A DNA stretch of 64,000 bases, taken from positions 1 through 64,000 of the forward strand of contig QYAI01000007.1 in the NCBI GenBank assembly GCA_003988855.1, read 5' to 3'. The notes beneath the pieces were generated by a model. It made no database searches. It was not told the DNA's origin and saw only the letters and a program-made list of their open reading frames with translations. This document shows positions 11,549 to 22,219 of the stretch, piece after piece; position 1 is the first letter of the stretch; each line of letters opens with the position of its first letter. The DNA is from Arachnopeziza araneosa. Lineage: Eukaryota; Ascomycota; Leotiomycetes; Helotiales; Arachnopezizaceae. The position numbers and the translations under genes are program-made.

Positions 11549-14109
11549 TCAAACCTGCTCAGCTCTCTTAATCTCTAGGGCCACTTCTCTTTTATTTTCA
11601 TCCACGCCTGCACTATTTCCGGTTTCCAAGTCCTTCTCCCCCTGTCTCTCTCTCCTTCTTGCTGCTGCATCAGCTTTCTGCTGTCGCCTCTCTTGATCTA
11701 TACGCATTTCTTTTATTAGTGGGCTTTTGGCTCGGATTCTGTCGCCCCTAGTTACTGTTAGGACTTGTACAAGGTTCAATGCCATAATTTGACAAACCAT
11801 TTGTAAAAGACAATCGGAATTGGGATGAGTACACATTGTACTAAGCCCAGGAGAGTGCCTGCCCATTGTGGAGTAAGTTTACCATACATGGCAGGGCCTG
11901 CCAAAGGTAGAGTGCCTCCTATCAATGATCTTACCACGGCGTTTCCAGCAAGAGCGCTCGCTGCCTAGAAGATGTAAGCGGCGACTTATAAACTCAAATA
12001 AGCTGCGTTTAACAGTGATAGGAACTTCTATGTTCATGTAGCCTGATCCTAACAATAGAAGAAATACATACATATATACCATATGAACCGGCTAAGTAAT
12101 TAGAAGCGTAGATAAACACGAGGCAATTTCCGGCACCAAAAGGAATTCCAGCCAAGATGGGCCAGATCCAGTCTAACATCTTAGGTCAATAAAGGAATAT
12201 AAAATTAAAGAAGTGGAATCATACGAATCGTGATAGGCATAGATGTCCAGGAAAACCATAGCTGCCCAATGGGGCATAGAAAGGCGGCAAAGCAGACTAT
12301 ACTTATCGAAGCTTCTGGCGGAACCCTCCCTGTCTCGGGATCCTTTTTATCTAATTTCTCGTGTTAGTACAGGAACTTGAGATCAAATGGTAGAAGCATA
12401 CGGGCATTCACAACCCGACGGGCAAGAGGCTCAGTTACTATGGCGAGGGTTGTCCCCACCGCAATTCCAACGAATGCAAGACCAGTAAAGCCTTCGGACC
12501 AACCGCGCAGACCAGTATAGATCCAGGGGTAGGAAACAAAACACAAATAGAGCACCCCGTATATAATAGCAATGTACGCGTTCCAGAACCACAAAATGGG
12601 CTCCGTAAATGAGAGGATAAATGGTCTGGACAGGTTGATTTTCATCACTTGAAGAACTTAGATGTACTATCAGTTAAGAGCCTTGTTAGGTAGCTTCACT
12701 ACTTACAGCTTACTCTCTGGTCTGGATGACATGTTAGCATTCGATCAGCTCTGATATCTTTCATCCGAGGCGGTCAAAATTCGTCTTCGCCAAAGCGTCA
12801 GGAGATCGCAAAGTCGAAGCTCGAATACCACAATCTTTACTCTACTAAAGTCGATAAAAACTTTAGACAATAAAGGTAGGTTTCTAAGAGCTCTGATTTT
12901 TCGGTTTCAAGTGCTCGTTTAAGACGAGTATTGACATTTTGCGGTTTTTGATTTTTCGTTCAGCGAAGACGAATTTTGCCCGACTCGATCAAGTATAACA
13001 GCAGTGACGACGAACATGGAAATAATCAACACGTACCGTATCTGCACCAGTATCTCTCATCACCAGTTTCTTTTCTCATCCGAGCAGCTTTCTTTTGCAA
13101 TATTGCCGGTGCGTACGTTTCTTTCATCAAGGAACATATCACAAATCCAACCCCGGAGACAATCAACACTAACCAGTTAGTCCATCTCCACCCTAGGTAT
13201 TGCTTTTAGTATGTTAGTAAGCATTTCTGATGAATGATTTGAGAGGTAGAAAGCCGAGCTCCTCGTTCAGCTCTCGGCATGCCTTCAGAGCTCGATTATA
13301 CACTAAATATGGATTTAAAGAAAGAGTTTACTGACAGCTGTAAAGCCTCCTATAACAGGGCCGATCGTTGGGGCGTTCATAGGACCAAGACTCCAAATAC
13401 TAAATGCTAGGGCTCTGTAATGCTCCGTTACAATATCAGAGACCGTTCCTGGTGCATTAGAAATCATGGCAGCTCCTCCAAGTGCTCCAAAAAATCTGAT
13501 GACTATGACTTCTGAGAGTGATGTGGCAAGAGCGCAAGGTATTATCAGTAAAGAAAAGAATGCTAAGCTTCCGGCATACACAACTCTTCGACCATATATT
13601 TCGGATAAGGGAGCCAATATTAGGCTCCCTACAGCCAGTCCAAGCAAGTAAGTAGTCACCCCAAGCGTTGCTATAGATTCACTTGGCTCATGAAATTCTT
13701 TCATCATTCCTGCCATGCTACTTGTATAGCTTGTGCTGTATAGCACCACAGTCCAAGTTGAGAAACTAACACATCCGATTATCGTGCCTCGGTACCACAA
13801 GGGCCAATTTCGTGGATCTTCAGGGTCGTCAACAGCAAAATCTACCTCGAATGAGGGTATCCTGGAACCGGTAGTAGCAATAGAAGTACCTGTTTTGGTG
13901 TATGTCAATTCTGGGCGTGCATTGTGTTCAGCTTCCGTTTCCAGGTCCGGTGTTAAGGCATGCTCAAGGGGAGAAAGAGGATCCGAATTGACGGTTTCCT
14001 GAGAGGAGTTGGAACGTGAGGTGCACCTTGGTGAGGATAACGTGGTATGCCCATCTTTCTCGAGATCTGCTCGTAAAGAGCTTGTTGTTTGTGACACTGG
14101 TGCTTTCAT
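11549..14109 (-). CDS. MFS transporter (DHA1/polyamine-drug type), 8 exons including a 15-nt exon
   Basis: Polytopic membrane transporter related to the fungal multidrug and polyamine antiporters; substrate unknown. Minus-strand exons 13336-14109, 13037-13202, 12707-12721, 12402-12647, 12225-12350, 12072-12172, 11798-11964, 11549-11747 give 597 residues in consistent phase. Motifs in order: DDPEDPRNWP before TM1, APLSEIYGRRVVY (loop 2-3), LGPMNAPTIGPVIGG (motif C), YLGWRWTNW and KETYAPAILQKKA (mid-loop), LSRPFILSFTEPILWFW, WIWPILAGIPFGAG, and a charged tail of about 65 residues. The 15-nt exon supplies Asp-Gln-Arg-Val-Ser. The last intron has an unusual GTTTGT donor. Intron 2 contains a whole MITE copy. 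Otherwise intact. Confidence 0.85.
12766..12987. mobile_element. Non-autonomous TIR element (MITE), copy 2, inside an intron
   Basis: This 222-bp copy has ends CGAGGCGGTCAAAATTCG and the reverse complement of CGAGTCGGGCAAAATTCG, so 23 of the first 25 terminal bases pair. ATC flanks both ends (12763-12765 and 12988-12990). It lies within intron 2 of the second MFS gene, in the same orientation as copy 1. A small internal hairpin (CTAAAGT/ACTTTAG) is shared by both copies. Confidence 0.87.
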
Positions 14110-15493
14110 GTTGTAGGAACCAAGAAGGTGATTTTTCGGAATTTCAGTCGCAAGGCGTGCACCTCAATTCTTTCAGATTTCGAGTGGTGGTAAGCGCGGT
14201 TAAGTCTCGGTGTCGTCCTTCGATAAAATATTTCCTATCATTGACCAAAATCACTTTGATTTCGCACGGCAGGTACTACGCCTTTTCGAGCAGATAAACC
14301 ATGGGGATGAAGAGGAACGGTTTAGAACAGAAAAACAGAGACATGAACTAGAGCTAGAGAATCGGGAAATATCATATCGAGGAGCTAGTAGTAGGTACCT
14401 TTCTTAAAAGTGGGATATGGAAAAGTGTGGACCAGAGTAAATAATTATGACCAACACAGCCGTTGCTCTGTGCTCATCGCGGACTGAGTTCCGCTGTGGA
14501 AGCACCGGGCGGCCTGTTATATTCTAGGGCTATGGAATAACACCTAGTGTATATCCTCTGGTCATGATTAGACACAAAACATATAATTGGTAATATTCAA
14601 TGACGAGCCTCACCTGGGTATCAAAAACTTTCTTCTATCGATTAGGCACGCACATCACAATCTGACTTTGTTTTCGTGGCTTGGGCATTAAAGATTCGTA
14701 TGATTTGTTTTAGCACGTCGGCGAAGTCTTTCCGAAGGCTGGTGCTATGGGCATCTTATAAGATGCCGTCTACCCGCTGGAGGAATCCCGATAGAGCTCA
14801 GACACCTGGTTGGTGGACTGATTGCATTTCATAATAGCCCACAACTAACATACTGTAATTTATCTGGCAACGATAAAACAGACCTTTTGATAGTTGCTTA
14901 ATTAGGAGTTTCAAGCGCAATTTGTAAGGAAAGGTTAGCATATCAAGAAAACACTTAAAAAACCTTAAAAAACAAATCTCTTTCTTCACGACTCGGGGAC
15001 GAGGGTGAATTGATAAGTAAGGGAGGGCCTCACAGTCGAGTGATGCCAAGAGAAGAATGTATGAAGGATTTGGTTTTCGTCCTTCCTCTTAATAGATTGA
15101 TATCCTCATTCTCGATCATAGTCTGTAAGTTCATGGTCATTGCTTACCGGTCGTACACGTCTTGGCACTACTTCTTATCCTTTGTGATGTGGAGTTGGCC
15201 AACGGAGATGCTTTAACATCAAACCTATTAGCTTTCGAGCTATTCATTTCTACCTCTGTCCCATCGTGCTTCATTTAGCCCCTTCTGATGCAGTCTTTCG
15301 ATAGTGAAGCACTCAACCCTATTCTCTGAATCATCTCCGGAGATCAATGCTAGAACCCCGAGTTAGATCTATGCTTGGCCTAAGAGAGCTGCTTGAACCT
15401 AAAAGACTAGGTGTTAGCGCTACTGAGTTAATATACTTTATGCCACAAATCCGAACCACGAGTGAAGGAGCTTAAAGGGGACGTGTTTCAGTT
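14110..15493. other. Intergenic, promoter of the second MFS gene
   Basis: This 1.38-kb stretch lies between the MFS start and the 3' end of the Sds23 gene. No convincing exon was found. It holds a CGG-N8-CCG element (listed separately). Confidence 0.55.
14480..14493. promoter_or_regulatory. CGG-N8-CCG, possible Zn2Cys6 factor site
   Basis: Inverted CGG triplets with an 8-nt spacer lie about 370 bp upstream of the MFS ATG at 14109. Fungal Zn2Cys6 regulators bind inverted CGG triplets with set spacing. A site this short can occur by chance, so this is suggestive only. Confidence 0.3.
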
Positions 15494-16971
15494 TCAAGGA
15501 GGCTTCTTACTGCGACGTCTTTGTGACCTTTGGTCATTCGGGCTCAACGGATTGAGACCAGACTGGCGAGCGAAGAGATTGAGAATATCAGTAAGAGAGA
15601 TGACGCCAGTCAACCGGCCGGAAATTCGAGCACCGGGCAAGGCAGCTGCTGAGACGACTGGAAAGGATCCAGAAAGCGCTGGGGACGAAGGAACAGAGGA
15701 GACAGGGGATGCAAGAACCGTCTGCCCAGTTGAAGGCACTGCTAGCGGAGTTGCGACTAAAGAAGGTGATGGTGAGGCAGCTTCAACGACCCACATTCTG
15801 TGGCTTCGAGTTGCGACCAATTTGGCCACGCAATGGGCGAGGGTCGCATATGGATTAACATGGAACACTAATTAGGAGTTAATAGTTGCGATACTGTTAG
15901 TACGATCTCTTTCCATACCTGGGAATGAGTCCTTTCCATCACCAATACCTCTCTCAGAAAGAATTACTGAAATAAAGTGGATACAACTTGATTTTAGGAG
16001 AGGCAGACTGCTACTCTTTGTGAGGAGCTTGCAATCTGCTGTTGAGATGTTTCCAACAACATTAAGTGCGTTGTCCACCACAGCTACGCTAGTTAATCCT
16101 TCATTGCTCATAAGCTGGAGAGCGTCGGCAAGATTCCTATCACCATTGATTGCAATAGTTTGTGGGGTACCGATGGCAAGATCCTTTATGGCTACAGGGT
16201 AGAGTGCGTCAATGGCAGGAAAACTGGTGCCATTGTCCCAGAGGAAACGGACAAGGCTTAATTGGCTCAGAATTCCGATAACTTCGGTGGTGCCATCTCT
16301 GCAAACCAATATTCTGTGTACGCCACTTCCAAAAGACTCAATAGCCTTGGATAGGTCTGCAGTCTCCGATAGTGTTACAAGAGGACTTTTTTTGGCGAGG
16401 GTTTGGATTTCTCGAAGTGATATTGAAACTCCTTCCCGGGCCTTCTTGGCTAGAGCATCGAATTCTTCCAGCTGATTTTCATCGGGACTTGCAAGACCAA
16501 CTACAACTAAAAGGTAGGCATTCAAATCGGTATAGTCAAATGTACCACATGCTGTTGTACTTCCGGCCTTTTCTCGCAGAAGAATGACGTTTGGGGGTCC
16601 TCTTTCAATTAGCAACTATTTAATATTTAGCATAATAACGAGACATGGGAAAGATATAATGCCACCTCTGTCACTTGTTCAACCCTGGCATCCAGCTCTG
16701 CCCATCTAACATCACTTGGTCCTACAAGTTCCCCTACACGTATGTGCCGCCAATCTCTACCAAAGAATCGCGGATCACCGGCCTTTGAAGATGGAGGATG
16801 ATTCAGGAGCTCTTGGACAGCAGATTGAGGGAAGGAAGGATGTCTAGCAGAACGTGGGGAGTGTCTCAAGTTCTCTGCAATGCTTGAACGGTGGCTGATT
16901 GTGCCATTGTGGGAAGGGCTGCTAGTGCTTTTGCGAGCTGGAGTCTCGGCAGTCGTGGCGGGGTCTGCCAT
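15494..16971 (-). CDS. Sds23/Moc1-like CBS-domain protein
   Basis: Homologue of yeast/fission-yeast Sds23, a four-CBS-repeat protein that inhibits PP2A-type phosphatases and links nutrient status to the cell cycle (family knowledge). Exons 16666-16971, 15919-16615, 15494-15867 (minus) give 458 residues. A Ser-rich N-terminus leads to FPQSAVQELLNHPP and GRDWRHIRVGELVGPSDVRW. CBS cores follow: SGVHRILVCRDG, VIGILSQLSLVRFLWD, NEGLTSVAVVDNALNVVGNI, FHVNPYATLAHCVAKLVATR and SHRMWVVEAASPSP, with ISGRLTGVISLTDILNLFA closing the last repeat. The first intron uses a GTGGCA donor, which is weak. The tail after the last CBS is basic. Divergent from the importin gene. Confidence 0.92.
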
Positions 16972-17835
16972 TTTTGAACAGCGGAGAAAGAGAGGAATGG
17001 TTCAGTCCTCAAAAATCGGCTCTGTGAATATAGACTATTTGAAGAGACTCTGTGTAAGATATTGGAAGAGGGGTTCCATGAGCCACTGGATGGGCTGTTA
17101 GCAGGAACCTTAGATAGCTGCCATTGGAGAGCCAAGCTGCTTCTCCTTTGGGAAGGAGGGGTAGCACGTGATACAACCTGGTATCAATTGAGTTCCCTTT
17201 TTTTAAAGTATGACTAAATGGTTCCATTGCAAGAGAAGCATTATAGTACGAGGGAACCGAGCCTATATTCATCCCTTGGATGTGGACGGCGCGGAAACAA
17301 GATGCAATCGTTCTCTTTCCTGCACTTGAGAGGTTTGGTCTTGGTTGGTCTGGCTTCTGTCGGCGATTCCACAAATTTATCTACCGACGCTTATTGGACA
17401 GTAGTTCGACAACGCGACTCTTTATTATTCTTGAGCCCGCCAACAAATTAAGTATTCCTCGAATCCAGGTGTGTACCTCTTATACTCTCCTTATTACCAA
17501 ACGGGCGCATCAGCTCGCCCTCCAACTGTTTGGTATTCGGCGTTTCATTGACCAAACGGAATTCAACGCGCGAAGCACACAACGTAATCGTTGGTGCGTT
17601 TTTCAAAATTCCCCTCCCTCTACAAACATTCCACTTCGCGTCGCAGAGTCTAACTTTCTGCTTACTTTTATCTCTCCTTGCAGCTGCTAACTGTGGAGTA
17701 GAGTAGGTATTACTGGGAGCAGAAGCTCTTCTTTTACCAGTATCCTCTGTCCCTTGATTGTGGTTGTCTAACAACCTTCTTCGTTTCTGCCCCGCAGCCT
17801 CGAATATCCAAGCTCAATATCTGCAAACCGTCACC
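16972..17835. promoter_or_regulatory. Divergent promoter region, Sds23 / importin
   Basis: This 864-bp region lies between two divergent start codons. It contains CACGTGAT at 17165-17172, about 190 bp from the Sds23 start, and long pyrimidine-rich tracts before the importin ATG (17590-17830), typical of fungal transcription starts. The reading frames inside it show no domain. Confidence 0.55.
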
Positions 17836-20800
17836 ATGTCGGTTCTTCCAGCCGACGTGCATGCTGAACTTGCTAGTCTCCTTGATGCCCTGCAATCATC
17901 CGACAATAATGTACGGTCACACGCCGAGGAGGTCTTGGCTAACACCTGGACTGCGGCAAGACCTGAAATGCTTTTAATGGGTCTAGTTGAGCAAGTTCAA
18001 GGCTCAAACGATCCTACGGTAGGAGAACCCGAGAATCTTTATTCTTGGACTGCTAGCTGATAATTTTCATGACCGTAGACACGATCCTTTTCTGCTGTCA
18101 TCTTTCGTCGCATAGCTTCTAAGTCACGCAAGCTACCGACCGATCAATCCATGGAACTGTTCCTATCATTGCCACAAGAGCAAGGATATGTAATTCGACA
18201 GAAGCTTCTCGAGACCTTAGGTGCAGAATCAGTCAACGCGGTGAGGAATAAGATTGGTGATGCCGTTGCAGAAATAGCTAGGCAGTACTCAGATAGCAGT
18301 GAGTATTCCACTTGGGTCTATCTTGGAGGAGCTTATGGTTAACCATGATTAGAGACGCAATGGCCTGAAATTCTCGGTGTTTTATTCACGCTCAGCATAT
18401 CAAATGTCGTTGGACAACGCGAGATAGCCTATCGGATATTCTCTACAACTCCAGGCATCATCGAAAAGCAACACGAGGATACCGTACTTTCTGCCTTCAC
18501 AAAAGGATTCAAGGATGATGATGTATCGGTGAGTTATGACGCTCGGGAGTGAGATTATAGACTAATAAGATTAGGTGCGACTGGCGGCAATGGAGGCTTT
18601 TGCTTCATTCTTCCGCAGTATCAATAAAAAATCGCAGCAGAAATATTACGCTTTAATCCCAGAAGTGTTAAATATTCTGCCACCGATCAAAGAAAAGCAA
18701 GAATCAGAAGAATTGACGCGAGCTCTTGTTTCTCTGATTGATCTTGCGGAGGTTGCACCAAAAATGTTCAAGCCACTGTTCCACAATTTGGTTGCCTTTA
18801 GCATATCTGTGATTCAGGATAAAGAACTTACAGATCAGGCTCGTCAAAATGCCCTTGAACTCATGGCAACGTTTGCCGATTATGCGCCCACGATGGTGAA
18901 GAAAGACCCTACTTATACTAGTGATATGATCACTCAATGTCTGAGCTTGATGACCGACATTGGTGTGGATGATGATGATGCTGCAGAATGGAACGCTTCT
19001 GACGATGTATGTAATATTCCTCTCCTGTGTCGACGTTTCTTGACTGTAATAGATGGATCCTGAAGAGAGTGATTTGAATCACGTGGCGGGCGAGCAATGC
19101 ATGGATCGTCTGGCAAACAAGCTTGGGGGCCAGGTTATCTTAGCTCCAACATTCAGCTGGCTCCCAAGGATGATGAACTCTGATGCTTGGAGGGATCGAC
19201 ATGCTGCTCTTATGGCCATCTCCGCTATCTCTGAGGGCTGTAGGGATTTGATGATCGGTGAACTTAGCCAAGTTTTGGAGTTAGTTGTCCCTGCACTCCG
19301 AGACCAGCATCCACGAGTTCGATGGGCAGGCTGTAATGCTCTCGGACAGATGAGTACTGATTTTGCTGGTACAATGCAAGAAAAATACCATTCAGTGGTT
19401 GTGCCTGCCATTATTCCCGTTTTGGACTCCCCAGAACCTCGAGTACAAGCTCATGCAGCAGCTGCACTTGTCAATTTCTGCGAGGAGGCAGAAAAGAGCA
19501 TACTGGAACCATATCTTGACAGCCTTCTTGAGCATCTATTTAAACTCTTGCAAGGCCCAAAACTTTATGTCCAGGAGCAGGCCTTGTCAACCATAGCGAC
19601 CATAGCCGATTCTGCCGAGGCCGCTTTTTCAAAATACTATGATACTTTGATGCCGCTGCTCTTTCGAGTACTGCAACAAGAAAATGCTAAAGAGCTTCGC
19701 CTCCTGCGGGCAAAGGCGATGGAATGTGCCACTCTCATTGCTTTGGCCGTGGGCAAAGCAAGACTTGGTAATGATGCAATGAGTCTTGTACAACTCTTAG
19801 CAGCAATTCAGCAAAGTATTACAGACGCGGACGACCCTCAGGCTCAATACCTCATGCATTGTTGGGGGCGTATGTGTCGAGTTCTTGGAGGAGATTTCTT
19901 ACCATTTTTGCCGAGCGTTATGCCTCCACTGATGGAACTTGCAGGCGCAAAGGCCGATATTCAGCTCCTAGATGATGATGAGCAAGTTGAACAGATTCAG
20001 CAAGAGGAGGGATGGGAACTCGTGCCATTAAAGGGTAAAGTTATTGGGATTAAGACAAGCACTCTTGATGATAAGCACATGGCAATTGAGCTTCTCGTTG
20101 TTTATGCGCAAGTTCTTGAGGGAGCGTTTGCACCTTATGTTCTAGAGGTCATGGAAAAGATTGCACTGCCAGGATTGGCCTTCTTCTTCCATGATCCCGT
20201 TCGCGTAGTATCAGCAAAATGCGTACCACAACTTCTGAACTCATACAAGAAGCATTTCGGCAATCCATCGAACGACTTGCAAACGCTGTGGAATGGGACA
20301 GTCGAAAAGTTATTGGAAGTGCTCAGCGCTGAGCCCGCCGTGGACACTCTGGCGGAAATGTACCAATGCTTCTACGAGTCCGTTGAAGTTATGGGCAAGA
20401 ACTGTCTTACTCAGCAACACATGGAGACTTTTATTGAGGCTGCGACGTCTACACTGGAAGACTACAAGGATCGTGTTGCTGCGAGGGCTGAAGAGCGGGA
20501 AGAAGGGAACCATGAAGAGGGCGAAGAAGAGTCAGAAGACACTCTTTTTGCGATTGAAGATGACCAGACCTTACTCTCCGATATGAACAAGGCTTACCAC
20601 TGCATATTCAAAAACCATGGGGTCGCATTCCTTCCAGCTTGGGAACGTCTGCACGTCACATATGAACAATTCCTGAAGAGCCAAGATCCCACTCAACGGC
20701 AATGGGGCTTATGTATCATGGATGATGTTCTAGAGTTCTGTGGTGAAGAGAGCTTCAAGTATAATAATTACATCGTGGACTCGCTCATTGCGGGATGCCG

Positions 20801-21382
20801 TGATCAGGCTCCAGCCAATCGTCAAGCAGCTGCATATGGTATTGGTGTTGCTGCACACAAAGGTGGCCCACAATGGTCGGCTTTCTTGGGTCCCGCAGTT
20901 GAATTACTATTTCAAGTCACTCAGTTCCCCAATGCGCGAGGGGACGATGATGTTTACGCAACGGAAAATGCGTGCGCAGCTATTGCTAAAGTCCTCCATT
21001 ACAATCCTGCAAGCGTACCTAACCAACAGCAAGTCATCACTCAATGGATTGAAACCCTACCTGTTGTGAATGACGAGGAGGCGGCGCCTTACGCATATGC
21101 CTTTCTCGCTCAGCTTATTGACCAGTAAGTTACGATTATTGGTGACGGTAGAACAAGACAGCTGATACTCATAGGCAAAATCCTGCTGTCGTTTCACAGG
21201 CTGGAAAAGTCTTTGTTTTCATTGCACAGGCTCTTGAAGCGGAAACACTCCAGGGCCAAACAGCCACGAGGATAGTTGCGGCGGCCAAGATACTCCTGCA
21301 AATTGCTGGGTTAGATCCTGGTCAGCTACTGCAGCAACTGTCGCCTGAGACGCAACAAACGGTCCGAGCTTACTTTGGCTGA
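17836..21382 (+). CDS. Importin beta, Kap121/Pse1 (importin-5) type
   Basis: Karyopherin that carries ribosomal proteins, histones and other cargo into the nucleus and is released by Ran-GTP. Exons 17836-18018, 18079-18298, 18353-18528, 18575-19006, 19053-21124, 21175-21382 give 1096 residues, against 1089 in yeast Pse1. HEAT repeats run throughout; clear helices include HPRVRWAGCNALGQMSTDFA, EPRVQAHAAAALVNFCEEAE and YVQEQALSTIATIADSAEAA. The acidic loop EEGNHEEGEEESED lies at about residue 850. ATG at 17836 follows CAACC/TCACC context and matches the family N-terminus (ADVHAELASLLDALQSSDN). All introns are 46-60 nt. Intact. Confidence 0.95.
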
Positions 21383-22219
21383 TAAAGGGATTATTCGATG
21401 GAAACAATAGAGCAAGATGCTTATGATATGCTACCTCCACTGTAGCTAGGAAGATTGGGATGATGTTGATGACAAAAGACACGATGTGATACCATAAACG
21501 CGAATTGAGGATTTCTTTTGTCTTTGGAGGCGGATACCAGCTTCGCTGTTATCATTTAGCATAGCGAGAATTTGGGGGAGAAAGGCTCGAGATTCTCGAT
21601 ACAGGAGGCAATTTGTAGCTTCGATTGCCATCTGTTCTTCCCATCAAACCACGTGTAATTCCTCCCACAATAAAAAAATCAATGTATGTGCTTGAGTGGC
21701 GATTGATGTTAGTTCAGAAGTAGCTCTCTCAAACGACATTGTGGCTAGCTCGTGCTCGAAATAAATAATTCTACAGTCTCTACTCCCTCAGAGTTGCATT
21801 ACCAATATATTCCCTGAAGATTCCTATTTCGTTTTTTCTGAATGGCGACACAATCAGTTGCTATGGCTTAAAGCCATTGAAACTCTACGTCGGATTATTG
21901 AAGGTGGCTGCTTGGTCAAGGATGGAACGGGGCGCTTTAGGGTTAGTGGCTCTTTGTACAACCTCACTAGTGGAGCTTGTCCTATCAACAGCTTCACCTC
22001 CGAGCTTTCCTCGAAACCGCTGGCAGTCGCCCCGCCCACTGTCTCACGCACAGAATAACACATACGTTCGAATCCTTTCTCGTTAGTGTAACTCTCCGGT
22101 CTGCCCGTATACTCACGTCCTGAACTTGCAAGAGAATTATGGATGCAGGCTCATGAGTCTGCAGCCCAAACATTCCTCACTCACGTTCCAGGAAAGAAAT
22201 TGGAGCAGATGTTAGGATC
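21383..22219. promoter_or_regulatory. White Collar-1 upstream region with short upstream ORFs
   Basis: This 837-bp gap between importin and the photoreceptor contains CACGTG at 21650-21655 and a 9-codon upstream ORF at 21842-21871, then further ATGs (for example 22139) that end quickly. If these are in the leader, translation of the photoreceptor may be damped. Transcript limits are unknown. Confidence 0.45.

Noticed and set aside
14210..14407. 65-codon Glu/Arg-rich ORF upstream of the second MFS gene
   Set aside because: Low complexity, no conserved motif, lies in the MFS promoter.
22060..22090. GTTCGAATCC, similar to a tRNA T-loop
   Set aside because: No matching acceptor stem, anticodon arm or internal A box at the right distance.
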